From Clostridium_AQ sp900552125 (GTDB taxonomy: Bacteria; Bacillota_I; Bacilli_A; Erysipelotrichales; Erysipelotrichaceae): a stretch of DNA of 15,321 nt. The position numbers were made by a program, and so were the translations under genes. Location of the stretch: the NCBI GenBank assembly GCA_037892765.1, contig JBBKBW010000060.1; one strand, given 5' to 3'. Positions 7,519 to 14,987 of the stretch are shown here, piece by piece (position 1 is the stretch's first letter; each line of letters starts with the position of its first letter). The notes under the pieces are model-generated. The model worked only from the letters and a program-made list of their open reading frames with translations, had not been told where the DNA came from and did no database searches.

Positions 7519-9434
7519 TTAAATATCTCGATGCATTATTGAATAAGTATATGTATTATCAAGAGGTAGCTTATATAATAGTTTAAAACCTAACTCTTCC
7601 AAACTCTTAGCAGCATCGTCATAAGTAACTATAACATAATTTATTGGATATTTATCCAATAAATATTTCATATTTTCTAATCCCGTATCCACTCTAGAAT
7701 TAAATTCATCAAAAATCAGTTGGTCTTCTTCAGTATAATTCGCATATGGAAGATTATTATAAATATCCGGATACCTTGCACACGTTCCTATTGAATAAAC
7801 ATCTTTTGCATTATATCGTAAAGATGTAGCTAGTGAATGTGGAATATTATAATTTTTAAACCACATTGGAGATAATACATATACAGGAGTATTTTTACTC
7901 TCTGCTTCCTTTTGTAATATTTCGCTTATTTGTATAGTAGATTCAGGTATAAATCTACTATTATTGGATAAAATTTTTATTGCATTTTCTACCCCAAAAC
8001 GTTTTTGTATATAATTAAGCGGATATGCTATCAATAGACATGCTAATGCTGCATAAACTATATAAATTATTTTTTGATTATAAATCACTTTAGATATTAA
8101 CAAATAACCATATAACGATGCAGTCATAACAATTGTAAAAAAGTATAAAGTAGCAACTCTATTTGCTACAAACTCATAAATACTTAATAGAATAAAAGCA
8201 TGATTTAAATAAGGAATAAATATTAAAGCCCCTATTATGATTAAACAAATATTCCACTTTCTTATAGATTCTGAATTATATAAAAACGATATTCCACATA
8301 ATATAATTGAAGACCATAAAATAATAGATCGTGAATTAGATCTCAATATATTAAATACGCCAATTGATCTAGATTCCATAAAAGCAGGAAGTGGAACTAA
8401 AAGAAGTAAAAAAACTAGACCTATGCATAAAATTACCATTGCTTTAAAACTTTTTTTCCTATAAAAATTTTCCAGTATATATTCAACTCCTAGGCTAAAA
8501 AAAGAAAGAAAAGCAACTGGTAATGTCTGTGAAGATTTAGATAACAACGCAAGACACGTTATCCCAAAGAATAGTATATCTTTAATTTCATACTTTTTCT
8601 TATCTATAAATGGAGTAATCAAAAGGAAAAAACCAATTGTTCTTACCAAAGTTGATCCAAACCACATTGCACTATTAAATTGCCAAGCATCTGTCATAAA
8701 GAGAAAACGATGTCCATTAATTACTTCTTCATAAATACCAAAAAATAGAATAAGAACCAATGGAATTATAAATTTCAATTTGCCATTAGGTGTCTTATAT
8801 ACTTTTTTATAAAACCAATATATAACATTTAATACTAAAAAATAATTTATCATTGCCAAAAATACTTTTGCATAAATGGAAGCTTCTATACCTAATAATT
8901 GTGAATAAAAAGCTGCTTCTATTTCAAAAGTATTTAAATTTCTAACAATCGTACTTGGTGCAGCAAATCCTGTGGCATAGTTATAATCAACATAATTATC
9001 TATATATGGAGCCATTTTAATCTTATACAAATAATATCCATCATCTGTATTGTTTCCATTCCATTGATAATCAATATTAAATATAGCTAAACTAATTAAA
9101 ACCATAACCAATATATATATTAACCAATGATCTTTAAAATGTTTATACAGAGATACTTTTTTTAAATTCCCCTTTTGTGAATAAACACTATAAATAACAA
9201 TTAATAGTAATAATATAATCATATAGCATTGGTATATAATCCAAGGCAATCTTAACTGTTGGGCTAAAAAGCCTCCTACAAATTGCATAAAAGTATACAA
9301 AAAGTATACAATATATAACCATATATTAAATTTTCTGAAAAATCCATAGATTTTTTAATACTTTTACCAAAGAAAAAAATTAATGTTATAAATATAACAA
9401 CAAAAATTATCCCTTTCACATAATCAAACAACAT
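7519..9434 (-). pseudogene. Putative GT-C glycosyltransferase paralogue, frameshifted by an 11-bp tandem duplication
   Basis: The natural start is ATG at 9434, 8 bases after GAGGAG (9448-9443). From there the frame encodes 45 residues that align with the start of the downstream paralogue (DYVKGIIF against DYIKSLLF, YGYILYTF against FGYITYSF). It then enters a duplicated 11-bp unit, shifts, and stops at TAG (9278-9276) after 52 codons. The rest (589 residues, from ATG at 9288, or TTG at 9300) is open to 7519. Removing one repeat copy joins YTF to MQFVGG, matching YSFFQAIGG in the paralogue, and gives about 634 residues against 648. Downstream motifs are intact: NNTDDGYY (127-128 for the DD in the restored numbering), NTFE, AMWFGST, SKSSQ, RFIPESTI and HSLAT. 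Reinitiation at 9288 or 9300 would lose helix 1 and part of helix 2. Intact downstream motifs argue for a recent event, a reversible off state, or a sequencing error. Confidence 0.85.
9289..9311. repeat. Exact 11-bp tandem duplication causing a frameshift
   Basis: The unit AAAGTATACAA occurs at 9290-9300 and again at 9301-9311 on the plus strand; the period-11 match extends one base to 9289. Each unit contains the palindrome GTATAC. Eleven is not a multiple of three, so the extra copy breaks the coding frame of the GT-C paralogue on the minus strand. Loss of one copy by slippage or recombination would restore it. Confidence 0.95.
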
Positions 9435-9453
9435 ATCTATATCTCCTCAAATC

Positions 9454-10398
9454 TTACTTTATTACCTTATCATTCTGCTTTCTTACTAACTTTAAGAAGA
9501 AAGCAAATAAAAAGTTTGGTATAAAAATTAGTACGATTTCAAACTTTGCTACATCAGGTGAAAGATAACGATATTTCAATAAATCATGTAAATTATGATT
9601 TTTTCTAGCATAGGCAAATCGCTTTATTTCCTCTAAATCTTTATGTTGTGGATATTTTTTTTCAAAATCTTCAATAATTCTAATATGAGAGAATACACGT
9701 TCTTTCATATAGTCTTCTTTATTATTTATCCCTTTAAGTGTACCACTTACATTTTTTCCATGTCGTCTGTACTGTACTAAAGATTCTTCAATAAAAGAAA
9801 CAGTTCCTTCTGCACTGGCACATGCCAATAGCCACTTATCATGTCCGGTGTGGTCGGAAAAAGGAATTGCAGATCTAGCTAGATTTCCATTTACTACCAT
9901 GCTCATTCCCACAGCATAACTAATAAAAATATTATATTTACATATATCATCAAAAGATTTCCAAGAATCATATGGCTTATTACTTACTGCTCTTACCGAT
10001 GTATTCAAGATGTTATCATGTTCATCAATAATCATTCGGTCAGTCGCAACTGCTAATGATCCGCTTTTTTCTAATTCTTCTACACATCTACTGATTTTAT
10101 TACTTAGCCAGATATCATCTTGGTCACATAACGCAATATAGTCTCCAGTTGATGCTTCTACCAATTTTTCAAATGCTTTTGTATAACCTAAATTTTTATC
10201 TTCATATGGAAGGAATCGAACTGGAACATTTGTCATAACATTTTGAAAAATCTCTTTATCACAACGTGAATGTATACAATCATCAAAGACAATCAATTCT
10301 AGATTTGGATAATCTTGTTCATTTAGAGAACGTAATTGTTTTTCCAAAAATTCCATATTAGGATTATATACAGACAATAATATATCGACTTTCTTCAT
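9454..10398 (-). CDS. GT2 family glycosyltransferase (CDQDD type)
   Basis: A 314-residue GT-A glycosyltransferase. The N-terminus DILLSVYNPN (4-13) is the nucleotide-binding opening, CDQDDIW at 91-97 is the metal-binding DxD region typical of rhamnosyltransferase-like members of this group, and GHDKW (185-189) occupies the position of the general-base motif. YRRHGKNVSG (210-219) is another family mark. A hydrophobic stretch near 290-305 may anchor it to the membrane. It probably adds one sugar to a lipid-linked intermediate in the cytoplasm; donor and acceptor cannot be told. Its ATG overlaps the TGA of the flippase gene (ATGA), and GGAGGG lies 6 bases before it inside the upstream frame, so translation is coupled. 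The next gene is the frameshifted GT-C, 19 bases on. Confidence 0.9.
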   Translation of the reverse strand: MKKVDILLSVYNPNMEFLEKQLRSLNEQDYPNLELIVFDDCIHSRCDKEIFQNVMTNVPVRFLPYEDKNLGYTKAFEKLVEASTGDYIALCDQDDIWLSNKISRCVEELEKSGSLAVATDRMIIDEHDNILNTSVRAVSNKPYDSWKSFDDICKYNIFISYAVGMSMVVNGNLARSAIPFSDHTGHDKWLLACASAEGTVSFIEESLVQYRRHGKNVSGTLKGINNKEDYMKERVFSHIRIIEDFEKKYPQHKDLEEIKRFAYARKNHNLHDLLKYRYLSPDVAKFEIVLIFIPNFLFAFFLKLVRKQNDKVIK

Positions 10399-11678
10399 TC
10401 GATTCCCTCCTCTCTATTTTTCTTATGTTTTGCACTACTCCAAATAACAAGGAATATAAAGATAATCGCCATACAAAGTGATAATAATAAATATAATAAT
10501 GCAGTTCCCATCATTCCATATCGAGTTATCATAGGATTGGCAATCACTAACCCAAACAACAAGGTAATTGCATAACTAATTAACAAATAATTCTGTGAAC
10601 GTTGAATAGTAAGGACAACCGTTAAAAAACTAGCTAATGTATTAACTCCTCCACCAATCAACATTACAATAAATGGTCCCATTTGACCCATTAATGGAGT
10701 ATTATATATAATTTCCAATAATCGTAAACCAATAATGTACCCACCTAAAATAACAATAATAGTAAGTACACCTATAATCATAGCTTGCTTCAATAATTCT
10801 TTATAAAATGCTTTGAAGTTATAATCATAGTACTCCCTTGACAATTGATTAATTACTGGTCGATAGATTACAACACTTAACATATTAATAGTTACTACCG
10901 GTAAAACTAAAATTCCATAAATAGTTTGCATACTATCTAATGATAGATTATCAATAGTATATTTAGGAAGATTAACAATATATGTACTGATTCCATTACT
11001 AATACAAATAGGCAAACAAATTAATAATAAATGTTTAACTTTAGGAAAGCTAAAGTGTAATTTTTCCTTTACATAAATCTTTATTAAAGGTTTATTCTCT
11101 ACAAAACAAATTATTATTGTTAAAACGGTAGATATTGCGAAAGATAAAATCAAATCGTTTGTGGTAATTAATAAAAGTGTAAACACCACTAAAGAAACAA
11201 TAAAACGAATTGCCTGTAAGATACTACCAATATCTAGTCTATTATATCGATGATACTCACCATGATATAAATCTTCAATTGCCTCTACACTTTTAAAAAC
11301 ACCAAATAAGAATACAATCGCCATTTTTTCATATGTATATCCTTGAAAGAAAGCATAGTAAATAAGCATACCATACATGACAATACTAGATAGAACTCGA
11401 AGATTAAAATAATCGCTAAAACTAAATTCTTTCTTCACGTCACTAGCTTGCACATTCCTTACTCCAAAAGCTCCAATTGTTTGGCACTGGTATGCATAGG
11501 CTGATGCAAGCGAAAAAATTCCAACTTCATCCATACCAATGAATCTACCAATTAGAAACATTAAAATCGCACTATATCCTGCATTAATGGTACTAGTGAT
11601 AAAATTCCATAAAGTTGTTCTTTTAACTATATTTTCCTCATCCACATCCAAAATCCAATGTAATATCTTATCTTTCAC
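10395..11678 (-). CDS. Wzx-like oligosaccharide/lipid-linked sugar flippase (GacK-like)
   Basis: 427 residues, about twelve predicted helices, of the MOP/PST (Wzx, RfbX) superfamily. The N-terminal RTTLWNFITSTINAGYSAIL (about 20-39) and GRFIGMDEVGIFSLASAYAY (about 44-63) are the usual first two helices of this family. The length suits a Wzx. It should move an undecaprenyl-linked sugar or oligosaccharide to the outer face. Placed between the DPM1-like/small-membrane-protein pair and the GT-C genes, it occupies the position of gacK in the group A carbohydrate locus, so its substrate may be a single Und-P-sugar. The start is GTG at 11678, after AGGAGA with about 6 bases between; the gene begins 11 bases past LicD. 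It overlaps the following GT by 4 bases. Flippase class is confident; substrate is inference. Confidence 0.88.
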   Translation of the reverse strand: MKDKILHWILDVDEENIVKRTTLWNFITSTINAGYSAILMFLIGRFIGMDEVGIFSLASAYAYQCQTIGAFGVRNVQASDVKKEFSFSDYFNLRVLSSIVMYGMLIYYAFFQGYTYEKMAIVFLFGVFKSVEAIEDLYHGEYHRYNRLDIGSILQAIRFIVSLVVFTLLLITTNDLILSFAISTVLTIIICFVENKPLIKIYVKEKLHFSFPKVKHLLLICLPICISNGISTYIVNLPKYTIDNLSLDSMQTIYGILVLPVVTINMLSVVIYRPVINQLSREYYDYNFKAFYKELLKQAMIIGVLTIIVILGGYIIGLRLLEIIYNTPLMGQMGPFIVMLIGGGVNTLASFLTVVLTIQRSQNYLLISYAITLLFGLVIANPMITRYGMMGTALLYLLLSLCMAIIFIFLVIWSSAKHKKNREEGIE

Positions 11679-11689
11679 GAAATCTCTCC

Positions 11690-12532
11690 TTATTCGTTTT
11701 TATTCATTTTTCCTGTTTTTAATTTCAAATTTGTACTGTGTAATAATTCCACTTCTTTTAGATTTGGAATTTGCATATAATCACCATAAAGCTGTTTTAA
11801 ATATTTATCCCTTCCTATTGGTGTTGGAACAGTAAATTCACCAAAAGGAATTCTTTCTAATGGAAAAATATCTTTTTCATTCCACCGTATATTTTGCCAA
11901 GCTACAAAACAAAGTGCATATCCTAAATAAGAAGAGCCCTGTCCTTTTTTATCAAATGCATAAGCTTTCGCAATATGTCTTTTTTTTAACCATAAAACAT
12001 TAATGTTTAAATAATTAAAAACCAATAAGAACACAGTGCGCACTAAAGCACCAAAACGATATACTTTATTTGTAAATTCACTTTCCGGCACGGAAGAAAA
12101 TCCAATAAAGTCTATAAAAATACCATTTTCTTCACAGTTATTTTTAAAATAAAAAGCATCATAATCTACTGAAGTATTTCGTTTTCTAACTTTAATTAAT
12201 GGTTGTGTAATATCATAATTTTCATCCGTTTCTAAACACTGTACAACATAAACTGATGAATCTAATTTTTCACATAATAGATTTACTAAACGTTTATAAT
12301 CTTTCAAAGGAAAACAAAAATCGATATCATCATCCCAAGGAATCATATCCTTATGACGAACAGCTCCTAATAAAGTTCCACCTTCTACAAAATAAGGAAT
12401 ATCACTCTGATCAAGAACTTCTTGCATATCCTTTAACATCTTTTTCAATTCTTTTTGATAGTCTTTTAGATAAATCGGCGTGCCATCATACTCTTCCCCA
12501 ATAATACAATCCTCTGTATAATTAATTTTCAT
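11690..12532 (-). CDS. licD: LicD family phosphotransferase
   Basis: 280 residues of the LicD/fukutin-related nucleotidyltransferase-fold family, which transfers phosphocholine or other phospho-substituents (phosphoglycerol, phosphoribitol) from CDP-linked donors onto glycans. The core motif is clear: YFVEGGTLLGAVRH (47-60) and, a few residues on, PWDDDIDF (65-72) with the metal-binding aspartates. The length is normal. No CDP-choline or CDP-glycerol synthesis gene is in the window, so the donor is open. It lies between the GacJ-like and flippase genes, one base after the former; its GAGGAAA site overlaps the end of that gene, suggesting coupling. In streptococcal group A carbohydrate the phosphoglycerol enzyme GacH is unrelated to LicD, so this may be an alternative way to put a negative charge on the wall glycan. 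Confidence 0.92.
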   Translation of the reverse strand: MKINYTEDCIIGEEYDGTPIYLKDYQKELKKMLKDMQEVLDQSDIPYFVEGGTLLGAVRHKDMIPWDDDIDFCFPLKDYKRLVNLLCEKLDSSVYVVQCLETDENYDITQPLIKVRKRNTSVDYDAFYFKNNCEENGIFIDFIGFSSVPESEFTNKVYRFGALVRTVFLLVFNYLNINVLWLKKRHIAKAYAFDKKGQGSSYLGYALCFVAWQNIRWNEKDIFPLERIPFGEFTVPTPIGRDKYLKQLYGDYMQIPNLKEVELLHSTNLKLKTGKMNKNE

Positions 12533-12533
12533 G

Positions 12534-12884
12534 CTATTTCCTCATTTCTTTTTCTTCATCATGTTCCTTTAACGCAATATAATGATTTAAATTTTTTACT
12601 TTTTCATTTAAAATACTAATTTTTATATTCTGTATGAACACGATAATCAATAAGAAAAATACAAATAATGAGAAAATAAAGTTTGAAGCACTATAAAAAC
12701 CAAGTAAATCAGAAACCTTCATCACGATACCTGGGCACAAACTCAATGCTATAATAAAAATAGAACCAATAATCCATGCAATCGCATCCGCAATCTGTAA
12801 TTGTGATTTACGAATTTTATGTATTACAAATACAAACATCAGTATAGAAACTAGTATAAATACTATCTGTAAAGTCAATGTCAT
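12534..12884 (-). CDS. Small DUF2304/GacJ-like membrane protein, partner of the Und-P-sugar synthase
   Basis: A 116-residue protein with three hydrophobic segments (about 4-22, 33-52 and 65-88) and a charged C-terminal tail (LKEHDEEKEMRK). It matches DUF2304-type proteins, which sit beside DPM1-like glycosyltransferases. In Streptococcus pyogenes the comparable small protein GacJ binds GacI and raises its activity, and this gene follows the GacI-like gene directly. I chose ATG at 12884, 8 bases after GAGGT; a GTG six bases upstream (12890) is too close to that site. The predicted role is to hold the soluble synthase at the membrane or help with its lipid substrate. Family assignment is good; the role is by analogy. 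Confidence 0.85.
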   Translation of the reverse strand: MTLTLQIVFILVSILMFVFVIHKIRKSQLQIADAIAWIIGSIFIIALSLCPGIVMKVSDLLGFYSASNFIFSLFVFFLLIIVFIQNIKISILNEKVKNLNHYIALKEHDEEKEMRK

Positions 12885-12890
12885 ATACAC

Positions 12891-13568
12891 TTACCTCTTT
12901 CTAAATAGTTGTATAAATACAACGGAAATAATCATTTCACACATATATTTAATAGAACGTATAGGATTCAAATAACTTTCCCCAAATTCTCTATCTGACA
13001 TTTCCACTTGTACCTCTTTAATTTTTTTTCCTTTTTTCAACATGTAAACCAAAGTATCAGGTTCTGGCGGATAGTTCATATTTAATGCATATTCTTTAAT
13101 TACACTACGATTAAACGCACGCATACCACTTGTCGGATCATTAATTTTTTTACCAGTAACCATACGTATGAAGAAAGTTAACACACGGCTTCCTATCATA
13201 CGGGAAGTAAATGGCTTCTTTTCTGTCACAAAACGAGAACCAATAACAATATCATTATCTTTAATGGCTTCTACTAGTTTAGATAAATAACATGCCTGAT
13301 GCTGTCCATCTCCATCAAACTGAATTGCAACATCATAGTCCCCTTGCATGGCATACTTGAATCCGATCTGAACACCACTTGCTAGTCCATAGTTAACTGG
13401 TAAATGTATAACATTATACCCTTTTTCTTTACATAATTTTAAAGTTCCATCTTTCGAACAATCATCCACAATGACATAATCATAATCAGTATGTCCCTCT
13501 ATATCTGCTACAACTTTATCAAGATTTAATTCCTCATTGTAAGCAGGAACAATAACGAGTACTCGCAT
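12891..13568 (-). CDS. DPM1/GacI-like undecaprenyl-phosphate sugar synthase
   Basis: A 225-residue GT2 enzyme of the dolichol-phosphate-mannose synthase type: VIVPAYNEE (5-13), VDDCSKDGT (34-42), the catalytic DGDGQH (85-90), GSRF after the DxD region, and DPTSGMRAFNR further on. Such enzymes move a sugar from a nucleotide donor to polyprenyl phosphate on the cytoplasmic face. It lacks the C-terminal membrane helices of larger homologues, like GacI, and is followed at once by the small membrane protein that could supply them. I start it at ATG 13568, 9 bases after GAGGAGA; an upstream in-frame ATG (13586) overlaps that binding site and is rejected. First gene of the seven-gene unit, with a leader of about 50 bases behind the promoter at 13627-13655. 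The sugar (GlcNAc, Glc, Gal or other) cannot be read from sequence. Confidence 0.92.
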   Translation of the reverse strand: MRVLVIVPAYNEELNLDKVVADIEGHTDYDYVIVDDCSKDGTLKLCKEKGYNVIHLPVNYGLASGVQIGFKYAMQGDYDVAIQFDGDGQHQACYLSKLVEAIKDNDIVIGSRFVTEKKPFTSRMIGSRVLTFFIRMVTGKKINDPTSGMRAFNRSVIKEYALNMNYPPEPDTLVYMLKKGKKIKEVQVEMSDREFGESYLNPIRSIKYMCEMIISVVFIQLFRKR

Positions 13569-13617
13569 AACTAACTTTCTCCTCATCCATTTTTACTTTT
13601 CATTCCAGCATAAGCTG

Positions 13618-13660
13618 ACCGAAAAAATTATAGCATAATTTACAATATATTTGAATAAGC
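13618..13660 (-). repeat. 43-bp promoter repeat, copy 1
   Basis: A 43-base segment that aligns without gaps to 14722-14764 with 39 identities; mismatches are at repeat positions 5, 8, 18 and 39 reading the minus strand. It contains the whole predicted promoter and a few bases past the expected transcription start. Both copies point the same way and flank the single GT gene and its terminator. Confidence 0.9.
13627..13655 (-). promoter_or_regulatory. Predicted promoter of the seven-gene side-chain unit
   Basis: On the minus strand TTCAAA (13655-13650, 4 of 6 to the -35 consensus), a 17-base spacer, and a perfect TATAAT (13632-13627) with an extended TGC just before it. It lies between the terminator of the preceding gene and the DPM1-like gene. 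The match to the second copy at 14731-14759 strengthens the call. Confidence 0.8.
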
Positions 13661-13705
13661 TATTAAATTAACGCTTTTTAGAGAGTGAATATGTAATACA
13701 ATAAT

Positions 13706-13747
13706 AAAAAAACCTTAAATGTGATGACAATTTCAATCAATTTAAGG
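13706..13747 (-). terminator. Rho-independent terminator after the single GT gene
   Basis: On the minus strand CCTTAAAT (13747-13740) pairs with ATTTAAGG (13720-13713); inside it TGAT and ATCA can add four pairs with one unpaired C. Seven T residues (13712-13706) follow. It begins 17 bases past the stop codon of the glycosyltransferase ending at 13765. Confidence 0.85.
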
Positions 13748-13764
13748 TACTTAATATATTCATT

Positions 13765-14676
13765 TTATAAAAAAGCCTTTATATATCCCATTATTTTTTT
13801 TCTATAATATTTTGAATGAATAAACGCTTCTAATATCAAAATGACAAATACTGGATTTTTATTTTCTGCTTTTCTAACTGCTTTCGCAAAAAATTCTGAC
13901 GCTTCCGCATATTTTTTTTCATCTTCCTCTTGGACACCATGCAATACTGCACAAATACTTTCTACAGTATCTGTAGATAAAGTTTTATTTTTGTATTTTT
14001 CTATTAATGATTTTGATATTAAAAATTGTTTTAATCCATTGCTTTTAGATATAGAAGTTTCACGAATAGTGTATTTAAATAGTATTTCTGAAACATTCCC
14101 TAATTTAAATCCATTTAAAATTGCTCGCAAAATAAAATCATAGTCTTCTGCATAAGGTACTGGTCTATATCCTTTATTTTTAATAAATACTTCCCTCTTT
14201 GCGAACCAAGTTGGATGTGCTAAAGGATTATTAAATTCAACCTTTTTTAATACTTTCTCATTACTAGCTGGCATGTTTTTCATAGAGTATATCGTATTCC
14301 CATTTTCATCAACACACTCAATCAATGCTCCAACTAAATCATAATTCGTTTCTTTAATATATGCTAATTGTTTCTCCAGTCTTACAGGAAAACTATAATC
14401 ATCTGCATCCATACGAGCTATAAACTCACCATTTGTTAATTGAATGGCTTTGTTTAAACTCTCTGCTAATCCAATGTTTTTTTCGTTATAATAAACTTTC
14501 AATCTTTTGTCAGAACTGCTAATTTTTCTCAAATATTCTTGCATTTCTTTATTTTTTGGATTATCACAAATAACAATAAGTTCTATATCACTATATGTTT
14601 GATCCAAGATAGATTTAATTGCTCTATTTAATTCAGAAATCTTTTCATTATAAGCAGCCATTATTACACTTATCAT
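13765..14676 (-). CDS. GT2 family glycosyltransferase, monocistronic
   Basis: A 303-residue GT-A glycosyltransferase of the EpsE-like group: SVIMAAYNE (3-11), metal-binding RMDADD (88-93), HPTWFAKR near 154-161, and the general-base motif AEDYD (176-180). The tail from about 200 is helical and charged, with a final basic hydrophobic end. Length and motifs are complete. I start at ATG 14676, where the family sequence begins; AAGGA lies 13 bases upstream, a long gap, so the in-frame TTG at 14703 (312 residues) remains possible. It has its own promoter and terminator, and is bounded by two near-identical promoter repeats, which sets it apart from the polycistronic units around it. It probably adds one sugar to the glycan in the cytoplasm; the specificity is unknown. 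Confidence 0.9.
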   Translation of the reverse strand: MISVIMAAYNEKISELNRAIKSILDQTYSDIELIVICDNPKNKEMQEYLRKISSSDKRLKVYYNEKNIGLAESLNKAIQLTNGEFIARMDADDYSFPVRLEKQLAYIKETNYDLVGALIECVDENGNTIYSMKNMPASNEKVLKKVEFNNPLAHPTWFAKREVFIKNKGYRPVPYAEDYDFILRAILNGFKLGNVSEILFKYTIRETSISKSNGLKQFLISKSLIEKYKNKTLSTDTVESICAVLHGVQEEDEKKYAEASEFFAKAVRKAENKNPVFVILILEAFIHSKYYRKKIMGYIKAFL

Positions 14677-14721
14677 TTTAACTACGCATTCCTTTCTGCT
14701 CAATATCCAATAATAAATACA

Positions 14722-14764
14722 ACCGGAAAAATTATAGCATAATTTATAATATATTTAAACAAGC
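14722..14764 (-). repeat. 43-bp promoter repeat, copy 2
   Basis: Partner of 13618-13660 (39 of 43 bases identical, no gaps). The two copies start 1104 bases apart, so recombination between them would remove exactly the glycosyltransferase gene, its terminator and one promoter, leaving the other promoter in front of the side-chain unit. Confidence 0.9.
14731..14759 (-). promoter_or_regulatory. Predicted promoter of the single GT gene
   Basis: On the minus strand TTTAAA (14759-14754, 4 of 6), a 17-base spacer and TATAAT (14736-14731) with extended TGC. It gives a leader of roughly 48 bases before the ATG at 14676. Confidence 0.8.
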
Positions 14765-14947
14765 GATGATTTTCGCATATATAAGGAGATTCTTGAAACA
14801 TCTTTTTGCAATATGCTTTATTTTTATTACTTTTTCTAAAAACCTGATATCTAGATTGACAAGAGTGCTAATCTATATCTCCTAATTTCTATTTATTATG
14901 GATTGCATCTTTTGTTATAGTAAACGATCTATACAAGATAGGTATGC
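14765..14947. other. AT-rich intergenic stretch with no recognised element
   Basis: Part of the 311-base gap between the glycosyltransferase start and the rmlD stop; the gap also holds a promoter repeat and the rmlD terminator. In the rest I see only a short AAGGAG-plus-TTG frame of 30 codons on the plus strand (14793-14885) and a weak inverted repeat TAGATT/AATCTA near 14852-14875, neither convincing. Confidence 0.5.
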
Positions 14948-14980
14948 AAAAAGAACGTGATAACTATGATTACCACGCTC
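14948..14980 (-). terminator. Rho-independent terminator after rmlD
   Basis: On the minus strand GAGCGTGGTAA (14980-14970) pairs with TTATCACGTTC (14963-14953), eleven pairs including two G-T, around a six-base loop, followed by TTTTT (14952-14948). It begins 7 bases past the rmlD stop codon and separates the dTDP-rhamnose genes from the glycan genes. Confidence 0.88.
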
Positions 14981-14987
14981 ATAAATA

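Noticed and set aside
11539..11835. Plus-strand open frame of 98 codons spanning the flippase/LicD junction
   Set aside because: It overlaps two well-supported minus-strand genes and has no recognisable protein features.
11980..11987. A8 tract (minus strand) in licD as a possible phase-variation site; similar A8 tracts at 13022-13029, 13794-13801 and 13912-13919
   Set aside because: Tracts of eight are common by chance in DNA this AT-rich, and all the frames concerned are intact.
13569..13586. Longer N-terminus for the DPM1-like synthase (ATG at 13586)
   Set aside because: The upstream ATG and AGGAGA form the ribosome binding site for the ATG at 13568, where the family sequence starts.
14863..14871. 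GAGTGCTAA, one half of a CIRCE-like operator
   Set aside because: The inverted partner half is absent and no heat-shock gene is nearby.
14793..14885. 30-codon plus-strand frame with AAGGAG and a TTG start
   Set aside because: Short, non-ATG start, no hydrophobic or motif pattern, no promoter; probably chance.
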